Source of the DNA: DAIRFP01 sp036794995 | Lineage (GTDB): Bacteria > Desulfobacterota > Binatia > UBA9968 | Direction: 5' to 3' | Length of the DNA: 20,894 nucleotides | Assembly (NCBI GenBank): GCA_036794995.1 | Contig: DAIRFP010000082.1 | Location: 1 to 20,894 of the forward strand | Part shown: positions 15,608 through 20,894 of the stretch, piece after piece | Position numbering within the stretch: the stretch's first letter is position 1 | How the letters are laid out: every line of letters begins with the position of its first letter | Notes under the pieces: model-generated | Databases searched by the model: none | What the model was told of the DNA's origin: nothing | Seen by the model: only the letters and a program-made list of their open reading frames with translations | Program-made: the position numbers and the translations under genes

Positions 15608-16798
15608 ATGAGAGTCTTCTTGAGCTATGCGGCCAAGGATCGCAACCTGGCGGAAGCCGTTTCCCTGGCCCTGCGCGCTCAGGGTCACACCCTGTTCTTC
15701 GACCGTACGGACCTACCGCCGGGTGAAGAATATGATGTGCGCATCCGGCGGGGGATCGAGAAATCCCAGCTTTTTGTCTTTTTGCTGAGTCCAGACGCTG
15801 TGGACGCGGGCAGTTACACGCTGACGGAGCTTGGCATCGCGCAAAGAGTTTGGCGGCACCCCGCAGGAAAAGTCTTGCCCGTCGTCATTCGTCCCGTTCC
15901 ATTGGATCAAATCCCGCCTTATCTCAAGTCGGTCACTTTGTTGGAACCCGAAGGCAACCTGCCGGCTACGGTAGCCGATGCGGTTCACCGCATCGCCCTG
16001 GCCCGCCAACGAAAGTTTTTCAAGACTGTGATGACGGGACTGGCGATGGTAACCATTTTTTGCATCGGCGGATATGTCTATTGGGCGCGACCGTCCCGGG
16101 AAATAACGGGAATGGATGGAGCCTCCGCTGTGGTGATCCCAGCCGGTAACTTTACGATGGGAGACGACGAACACTCACCGCTTCGAGAAATTTATTTGGC
16201 TGCTTTCTATATCGACAAGTACGAGATAACGGTGTCGCGCTATGCCAAGTTTTTAAAGACCACCGGCGGCGTGAAGCCCCCGGATCGTTGGCAGGAGGCG
16301 AGCCTCGAGAGCGCAGGTGAACTTCCTGTGGTCGGCGTTGATTGGCACGACGCCGACGCGTACTGCCGCTGGGCGGGGAAGCGTTTGCCTACGGAAGCGG
16401 AGTGGGAAAAAGCGGCTCGGGGCACAGATGGTCGCAGTTATCCTTGGGGCAACGATGCACCGACCTCGATGCGAGCGAACTTCGGCAGGTCCGCGGAGAA
16501 TCCTTATAATGGCGGGCTCGCCCCTGCGGGCGGGCGGCCGGACGGTGGGAGCCCCTTCGGCGTGGAGGATGCTGCGGGCAATGTTGCGGAGTGGGTGGCG
16601 GATTGGTTCGCGGAAAGCTTTTCGCGCGGCGACGTTAGGAATCCCAAGGGACCGGCAAGCGGGACGGCAAAAGTGATTCGGGGCGGAGGGTGGAATGACC
16701 CTCCGGATCGACTAAAGGCAAGCCGGCGCATGCACGCAAGCCCGACTAATCGCACCGACGACGTCGGATTCCGCTGCGCCAGGGATCTTCACGATTAG
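15608..16798 (+). CDS. TIR domain-transmembrane-formylglycine-generating-enzyme (FGE)-like fusion protein
   Basis: The 396-residue protein opens with a TIR domain (about 1-130). It has MRVFLSYAAKDRNLA (box 1) and DLPPGEEYDVRIRRGIEKSQ. FVFLLSPDAVDAGSYTLTELGIAQR follows, where E74 fits the catalytic Glu of NAD-cleaving TIRs. A basic stretch RQRKFFK precedes one transmembrane helix (about 139-159), so TIR should be cytosolic and the C-terminus extracytoplasmic. The C-terminal FGE-sulfatase/C-type-lectin fold (about 170-393) has VVIPAGNFTMGDD, RLPTEAEWEKAARG, YPWGN, GNVAEWVADW and VIRGGGWND. The two copper-binding cysteines of true FGE are absent, so it is probably a binding domain. GTG at 15605 is an equal start. 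No good Shine-Dalgarno is visible. Confidence 0.88.
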   Translation: MRVFLSYAAKDRNLAEAVSLALRAQGHTLFFDRTDLPPGEEYDVRIRRGIEKSQLFVFLLSPDAVDAGSYTLTELGIAQRVWRHPAGKVLPVVIRPVPLDQIPPYLKSVTLLEPEGNLPATVADAVHRIALARQRKFFKTVMTGLAMVTIFCIGGYVYWARPSREITGMDGASAVVIPAGNFTMGDDEHSPLREIYLAAFYIDKYEITVSRYAKFLKTTGGVKPPDRWQEASLESAGELPVVGVDWHDADAYCRWAGKRLPTEAEWEKAARGTDGRSYPWGNDAPTSMRANFGRSAENPYNGGLAPAGGRPDGGSPFGVEDAAGNVAEWVADWFAESFSRGDVRNPKGPASGTAKVIRGGGWNDPPDRLKASRRMHASPTNRTDDVGFRCARDLHD

Positions 16799-16799
16799 G

Positions 16800-17123
16800 A
16801 TGAATATGCTGAAAACACCCATTGATCGACTTCGAGCCATCGGTCTAACTGAAGGCGTATCATTCCTCCTGCTGTTGGGCATAGCTATGCCGCTCAAGTA
16901 TTTTGCGGACCTGCCCCGCGCGGTGACTATTGCCGGTTGGCTGCACGGAATCCTATTCATGGCATTGCTGGTTGTGTTGATGCAGACACGGGACGTAATG
17001 AAGTGGAACCTTCGGCGCACCGGGATGGTTCTACTGGCGGCGCTGCTTCCATTCGGCCCCTTCGTTATTGATCCCTTGTTGAGAAGAGAAAACGAAGCGG
17101 TCCAACGAAGAAAACAGTTTTAA
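16800..17123 (+). CDS. DUF3817 integral membrane protein
   Basis: The 107-residue protein has three hydrophobic segments (about 18-36, 42-62 and 72-92). It carries the DUF3817 motifs RLRAIGLTEGVSFLLLLGIAMPLKYF and GWLHGILFMALL, known from YdzA-like proteins of unknown function. Its ATG follows the TIR fusion stop after one base, so it is probably translated from the same message. An in-frame ATG at 16806 has AGGA at a good distance and is also possible. It ends with a basic tail NEAVQRRKQF. Confidence 0.85.
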   Translation: MNMLKTPIDRLRAIGLTEGVSFLLLLGIAMPLKYFADLPRAVTIAGWLHGILFMALLVVLMQTRDVMKWNLRRTGMVLLAALLPFGPFVIDPLLRRENEAVQRRKQF

Positions 17124-17169
17124 GGCTTTTCCTGCCTCTTCGGTAATAAAGTAAGCACGACATCAGATC

Positions 17170-17188
17170 CTGTCAAGTGAGTTGACAG
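17170..17188. promoter_or_regulatory. Perfect palindrome CTGTCAA-N5-TTGACAG overlapping the hsp20 -35 box
   Basis: Two 7-base arms are perfectly inverted around GTGAG. The right arm contains the -35-like TTGACA at 17182. A repressor bound here would block the promoter of the small heat shock gene. It is not CIRCE (TTAGCACTC-N9-GAGTGCTAA). Confidence 0.5.
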
Positions 17189-17209
17189 CATGGGGGGTCA
17201 TGCTTAACT
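17182..17209 (+). promoter_or_regulatory. Candidate sigma-70-type promoter of hsp20
   Basis: A perfect -35 TTGACA (17182-17187) is followed after 16 bases by TTAACT (17204-17209), a weak -10. The spacer contains a second perfect inverted repeat, GCATG-N6-CATGC (17188-17203). The start codon lies 37 bases after the -10. Confidence 0.45.
17188..17203. promoter_or_regulatory. Second palindrome GCATG-GGGGGT-CATGC inside the promoter spacer
   Basis: The perfect 5-base arms directly follow the first palindrome and share one G with it. Its position between -35 and -10 is that of an operator. It could also fold in the early RNA. Confidence 0.35.
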
Positions 17210-17246
17210 TTCAAACATCAAATACAGGTCTAAAGGAGGCCTAAAT

Positions 17247-17687
17247 ATGGAACTGGTAAGATGGGAACCGTTTGAGAGTTTGAATAGGATGCATGCGCGG
17301 ATTAATGGTTTGCTCGAGGGAAATTTCGGCGGCTCGATGACCAGACCGAGTTATCATACTTGGTACCCCCGCGTCGACGTTTTGGAAAGCAAGGATGCGT
17401 ATGTGATTCGCGCCGAGCTTCCCGGCATGAAGAAGGAAGATTTCAATCTTGAATTGAAGGATGGAACACTGACACTTACCGGGGAACGAAAGGCCGAAAA
17501 GACAGCCGAGGGCGTCGAGTATCGGAGTGTAGAGCGGGTTGAGGGGAAATTCTTCCGCTCCTTCGCTCTGCCGGAAACCGTGAAGCACGACGGGATCCAG
17601 GCCACGTACAAAGACGGCATACTGGAGATCCAGGTCCCTAAGGGCGAAGCAGCCAAGCCGCGCCAAATTGAAATAAGCGTGCACTAA
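17247..17687 (+). CDS. Small heat shock protein, Hsp20/alpha-crystallin family
   Basis: The 146-residue ATP-independent holdase binds unfolding proteins in the cytosol. A short N-terminal arm (about 1-40, MELVRWEPFESLNRMHARIN) precedes an alpha-crystallin domain (about 42-135). The domain has VDVLESKDAYVIRAELPGMKKEDFNLEL, the LTLTGERK strand, EGKFFRSFALPETV and ATYKDGILEIQVPK. The C-terminal IEI fits the IxI motif used for oligomer docking. Length is typical. TAAAGGAGG lies 7 bases before the ATG. It has its own promoter and a strong terminator, so it is a single-gene unit inside the TIR-containing run. Confidence 0.95.
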   Translation: MELVRWEPFESLNRMHARINGLLEGNFGGSMTRPSYHTWYPRVDVLESKDAYVIRAELPGMKKEDFNLELKDGTLTLTGERKAEKTAEGVEYRSVERVEGKFFRSFALPETVKHDGIQATYKDGILEIQVPKGEAAKPRQIEISVH

Positions 17688-17714
17688 ACTCAAACGTTTC
17701 TAGAAAAAGATAAG

Positions 17715-17751
17715 AAAAAGGGGAAGCAACCTGCTTCCCCTTTTTATTTTT
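17715..17751 (+). terminator. Intrinsic terminator after hsp20
   Basis: A perfect 14-base stem (17715-17728 with 17732-17745, core GGGGAAGCA/TGCTTCCCC) closes a 3-base loop and is followed by TTTTTATTTTT. The A-rich left flank means it could also work on the minus strand. It ends the hsp20 transcript 28 bases after the stop. Confidence 0.92.
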
Positions 17752-17805
17752 CATTGCCTGCGGGTTGTATTAAGGTTTGCAAAAGATCGCTGAATATTAG
17801 TTTCC

Positions 17806-18243
17806 ATGGTCAAAGCAAAGCCAACGCGGCGCGACCACCATCTGCGACTGGTCGAGTATCTGCTGCCGGGACGCTGGAAAGTGTTGGTCGGTCGCACCGA
17901 CGCTGACAACGATTATTTGAGCTTGAAGTTGGCCCGACCAGACGATTGGTGGTTCCACGTTCGCGGTGTTCCTGGAGGCCACGTTATACTGCAAGGACCT
18001 GTAGGAGAGGATCCCGATCGCGAGACTCTCAAGCGTGCAGCTGCCATTGCAGCTTACCACAGCAAAGCCAGACGCGCCGGCTTGGTCGCGGTCTCATGTA
18101 CCCGAGCTCGTTACGTCACCAAGCCGCGCGACGCAAAGGCGGGCACCGTGCAAATCCGCAAGGAGATTGTGCTCAAGGTCCGGCCGGCGACCGGCGAAGC
18201 GTTGGCAGATATGGGAGATGACTCGACGACGAAAACATCATAG
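17806..18243 (+). CDS. Stand-alone NFACT-R (DUF814) RNA-binding domain protein
   Basis: The 145-residue protein consists almost only of an NFACT-R domain. GRWKVLVGRTDADNDYLSLKLARPDDWWFHVRGVPGGHVIL matches the GRN-x-x-N-D...WxHxRxxPGSHVI core. KPRDAKAGTVQIRKEIVLKV matches the VKKPKGAKPGxV end. In full-length NEMF/RqcH/Rqc2 proteins this domain helps bind tRNA on stalled 60S/50S subunits. Here the NFACT-N and coiled-coil parts are missing. The ATG has no clear Shine-Dalgarno. It lies after the hsp20 terminator and 11 bases before the TIR-like/TM2 gene, so these two should be co-transcribed. Confidence 0.85.
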   Translation: MVKAKPTRRDHHLRLVEYLLPGRWKVLVGRTDADNDYLSLKLARPDDWWFHVRGVPGGHVILQGPVGEDPDRETLKRAAAIAAYHSKARRAGLVAVSCTRARYVTKPRDAKAGTVQIRKEIVLKVRPATGEALADMGDDSTTKTS

Positions 18244-18254
18244 GATTCAAGGCG

Positions 18255-19649
18255 ATGCTTCTCAGCAACACGGGTAATAGACCCAACCCGCTACAAGCCC
18301 GCGAAAGTCGCCGTCTGAAGATTGCCGGTTTAGTACTAATCGGGGTAGCCTTGCCCGCACTTTTCTTTTTAATGGATCAGGTGGAATCGAAAGCGTGGCT
18401 CACCTATCAAGACAATCGGCAGGTTTGGTCCACAGTGCTGCTCTATCTCGTTGCGGCTAACCTATTTGCGCTGGGATTGATCGTTCTTTTGGCTGGTCTC
18501 AAAAACCTTCCGCTCCTGACCGATGTTCAAGCTAAAAAGGGTGCCCTAGTCAAATTGGCAGGAGCGAATCTTCTGATTCTTCTTTGCCTCGGCTTCGTAG
18601 CCCTTGGTGACATTGAAGCATTAGGCGAATCGTGGAGAGAGTCCTGGATCGTCCTTTTCGCCCTGGCCTTTTTTGTGTTCGCCGGCCGAGCCGGGGTTGT
18701 TCTGCTTCGTAGAGGGTGGAAGTATGACGCGATTCCGGCTGAAAAGCTTCTCGAACAAGACAAACGGCCACCCGTCGTTTATATCAGGTCGTTTAAGGAC
18801 GATAACAAAATCATCGTGACTTCAAGCCGTGCTCGATCGCTGTTCTCGGTTTTCCAGTGGGCGGCAGCGATTAGCGCCGAGCAAGAGCTGGCGATGATCA
18901 TGAATCGGGTGGGACCGGTCGTGGCGATTGGCAAACCGGGGGAATCGTTGCCGGAACTAGGCGCTGCGCGACTCTATGTCGGCGACGACGAATGGCAGGC
19001 GAAGATAACGGACCTGATGAAACAGGCGAGATTGGTCGTCATCCGCGCTGGTGCGACTGCGAATCTGTGGTGGGAAATCGATCAGTGTGCGAAGCTCTTG
19101 CCGCCGCGACAGTTGTTACTCGTTTCGTTCGGGCAAGGTGAAGATGCAAAGATATTCGAAAAGGACGTCGAACACAGATTCGGCCGGCCTGAGAGTCTCG
19201 ATCTTCCCCGCAAGAGATCGCCGTTCTTGTGGCTTATGCAGCTCGGAATGCCTTTGGGCGTCGAGATGGGTCGGATCATTTATTTCGGTCACGACTCGAT
19301 GCCCATTGCCGAACCTGTTCGGTTCACGCTCCGATGGAGGGGGCTCATCCTGTCGCCCTATCGACCCTACCAGGAATCGTTGGAATCCGCTTTCCGGCGG
19401 GTGTTCGGGCAACTCGATCTGCCTTGGATCGATCGAAAGAACCGGACTACGGCTGCTATGCTCGCCTTATTCGTCGGCTGGCTTGGATTTCACCACTTTT
19501 ATCTCGGCGACAGACGCCGAGGCATGTACTACCTGGGGTTTTTCTGGACGCTTGTTCCGCTTTTTTTGGGTTGGATTGATGGGGTCCGGTTAGCTCTCAT
19601 GGACGAGCAGGAATTTGAACAAAAATTCGTCCATCAGCCGAGAGCCTAG
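18255..19649 (+). CDS. Polytopic membrane protein with TIR-like domain and C-terminal TM2 domain
   Basis: The 464-residue protein has four N-terminal hydrophobic helices (about 24-41, 58-82, 101-119, 131-152). A cytosolic domain (about 171-300) follows. It opens RPPVVYIRSFKDD, resembling TIR box 1, and continues with RVGPVVAIGKPGE and ARLVVIRAGATANLWWEIDQC; E274 sits where TIR enzymes place the catalytic Glu. A spacer (about 300-395) leads to a TM2 domain (about 398-450) with the LALFVGWLGFHHFYLGDRRRGMYYLG signature and DGVRLALM. I recognise this YIRSF-type domain from uncharacterised bacterial membrane proteins and have no experimentally defined function for it. AAGGCG is just before the ATG. 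TIR-like is inference from motif order. Confidence 0.7.
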   Translation: MLLSNTGNRPNPLQARESRRLKIAGLVLIGVALPALFFLMDQVESKAWLTYQDNRQVWSTVLLYLVAANLFALGLIVLLAGLKNLPLLTDVQAKKGALVKLAGANLLILLCLGFVALGDIEALGESWRESWIVLFALAFFVFAGRAGVVLLRRGWKYDAIPAEKLLEQDKRPPVVYIRSFKDDNKIIVTSSRARSLFSVFQWAAAISAEQELAMIMNRVGPVVAIGKPGESLPELGAARLYVGDDEWQAKITDLMKQARLVVIRAGATANLWWEIDQCAKLLPPRQLLLVSFGQGEDAKIFEKDVEHRFGRPESLDLPRKRSPFLWLMQLGMPLGVEMGRIIYFGHDSMPIAEPVRFTLRWRGLILSPYRPYQESLESAFRRVFGQLDLPWIDRKNRTTAAMLALFVGWLGFHHFYLGDRRRGMYYLGFFWTLVPLFLGWIDGVRLALMDEQEFEQKFVHQPRA

Positions 19650-19737
19650 ATAGCCTCCGCCGGCTAATGGCTGCTCATGGGATGGCGGCTAGCCGATTTT
19701 GGATGAGCTAACATGCAGGTACGGAGGGGAACATAGA

Positions 19738-20894
19738 ATGGAATCACCGGCGGATATCACTTGGAGAGGTTACTCTTTAGCGGAGCGCGATTGGCGTTGG
19801 GAGCGGGTCCGGGATAACGCAGCCAAGGCCGGCTTCGATTGCATGTTTGTTCCCCTTTGCGTGGACGGTAGAAACCTGCATCTCTCCCTCGAACAGTCGC
19901 GCGGCACCCGATCGGACGGCCGTTTCCTCACGCAGCTTGAAAACGCGGCGGTGGTGCTTCCCACCGACGGTCGAAAGCCCATCGTCATTTCCGACGAGGA
20001 AAGTGGTAACGAGTGGGTGCCCGAGTTTCGGGAGGTGGATGGTTCCTGGGGCAAAACCATGGCCCAAGCCCTAATCGATGCCGGCATGGAGCGAGGACGC
20101 ATCGGCGTATCCGGCATAAGCCGCGGGTTTTACACCCACGGCCGGGCGTTCCACGGTGTCATCAATTATAGCTCTTACGTCGACGTTTTGCGGCGGCTGC
20201 CCAATGCGACGTTCGAGAACGCCACAGAAGTCATCGGTTACGCGCGCTACGTCAAGAGCGAGGAGCAGATCGAATGTTTGAGACGGGGAGCCGCCATCGC
20301 CGCCGCTGGCATCGAGAAGCTGATCGAGCTGGCGCGGCCAGGGGTGGACGAGGGGGTTCTTTATACCCACGTCATGCAGCGGATGGTGTCCTTGGGCAGC
20401 GAGTATTACCCGATGGCGTTCTATAGCGGGTTGCACGGCGGCGGCCGGCTGCCGCGCTTTGAAGACCCGACGGAGGGAAGGTTTCTTCAGCCCATGGTTC
20501 GCATCGCCAACGAGGTCGATGCGGTCTTTGGCGGGCTGATCGCGCAGGAGCAGCAGCCGATTTTTTTGGGACGGATTCCCGAAGCGTGGCACCCCGCCAT
20601 CGAAGCCCAGCGGGACCTTTATTATGCAGGTTTGGAGCAGCTGAAGCCAGGCAAAGTCTTCGCTGAATTCATGGACTTCGTCAACGGCTTCGGCGAAAAG
20701 CGCGGCCTGAAAAGTTTAATGCTCATGCACGGGCGCGGCTACGGTGACGACGGACCGCTTTTTACGCCGCAAAATCGCGGCGGGCGCAACCGCGAGGTGC
20801 GGATCGAGAAAGGCAACGTTTTTATCGTCAAGCCCATCGTCACCAGCGCCGACGGGAGCTTCGACACGAGTTGGGGAGGTTGTGTCGCGGTGAC
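19738..20894 (+). CDS. M24-family (creatinase/Xaa-Pro aminopeptidase-like) protein with degraded metal site; runs off the window
   Basis: The visible 385 residues have an N-terminal creatinase-like domain (about 12-165) with SDEESGNEWVPEFREVDGSW. A pita-bread M24 domain follows from about 170 (YARYVKSEEQIECLRRGAAIAAAGIEKL). Normal members carry five metal ligands (Asp, Asp, His, Glu, Glu). Here the Asp region reads IANEVDAVFGGLIAQEQQP, without the DVGA...SDITRT pattern. His is kept in MHGRGYGDDGP (H331). The first Glu position is Lys in VFIVKPIV (K365), and the last, near WGGCVAV, is also not Glu. Activity as a metallopeptidase is therefore doubtful. GGAGGGG lies 7 bases before the ATG. Family recognition is good and the inactivity is inference. 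Confidence 0.82.
   Translation, partial: MESPADITWRGYSLAERDWRWERVRDNAAKAGFDCMFVPLCVDGRNLHLSLEQSRGTRSDGRFLTQLENAAVVLPTDGRKPIVISDEESGNEWVPEFREVDGSWGKTMAQALIDAGMERGRIGVSGISRGFYTHGRAFHGVINYSSYVDVLRRLPNATFENATEVIGYARYVKSEEQIECLRRGAAIAAAGIEKLIELARPGVDEGVLYTHVMQRMVSLGSEYYPMAFYSGLHGGGRLPRFEDPTEGRFLQPMVRIANEVDAVFGGLIAQEQQPIFLGRIPEAWHPAIEAQRDLYYAGLEQLKPGKVFAEFMDFVNGFGEKRGLKSLMLMHGRGYGDDGPLFTPQNRGGRNREVRIEKGNVFIVKPIVTSADGSFDTSWGGCVAV

Noticed and set aside
16670..16798. Variable region of a diversity-generating retroelement at the end of the TIR-FGE gene
   Set aside because: FGE-fold C-termini are common retroelement targets, but no reverse transcriptase or template repeat is in the window and the end is not enriched for AAC/AAT codons.

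Overview
The window looks like a chromosomal piece of an uncultured Gram-negative bacterium with moderately high GC. It encodes periplasmic solute-binding and secretion-type proteins, a sigma-54 promoter, and enzyme families common in environmental genomes such as Binatota, Tectomicrobia, Methylomirabilota or Deltaproteobacteria. That placement is an impression from gene content and is not proven. There are no rRNA or tRNA genes, CRISPR arrays, transposases or phage genes. Strand changes are frequent, so the window is a string of short transcription units.

Left part (1-5055): the tail of a DUF5996 gene converges on a membrane-anchored class III adenylate cyclase. A FAXC/metaxin-type GST-like protein is divergent from the cyclase. 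Next comes a minus-strand pair, a TctC-type solute-binding protein followed by a TcuA-like flavoprotein, which probably act on a tricarboxylate-like or other organic acid.

Middle part (5056-9437): a minus-strand operon encodes an ExeA/GspA-like AAA+ ATPase with a transmembrane segment and periplasmic LysM/SPOR-like regions, followed by a small Cache-like sensor that ends in a HAMP-type segment. A textbook -24/-12 (sigma-54) promoter with an upstream TGTAGG/CCTACA palindrome lies in front of the ATPase. A phytanoyl-CoA dioxygenase-like gene and a diacylglycerol-kinase-like lipid kinase follow.

Metabolic part (9521-14568): surE, a zinc alcohol dehydrogenase, an AhpD/CMD-type small protein translationally coupled to a secreted PhoPQ-activated-pathogenicity-related (PF10142) hydrolase, and a convergent CNNM/CorC-type membrane protein.

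Right part (14971-20894): a small membrane protein on the minus strand, then a plus-strand run. The run contains a TIR-transmembrane-FGE/lectin-fold fusion, a DUF3817 membrane protein, an Hsp20 with its own promoter and a strong terminator, a free-standing NFACT-R RNA-binding domain, a polytopic protein with a TIR-like domain and a C-terminal TM2 domain, and a truncated M24-like peptidase whose metal site looks degraded.

The most unusual content is the 15.6-19.7 kb region. It holds two unrelated transmembrane proteins with TIR-type domains, each keeping a candidate catalytic Glu, interleaved with a small heat-shock chaperone and a ribosome-quality-control-type RNA-binding domain. The sigma-54-controlled ATPase/sensor pair is the second most unusual item.
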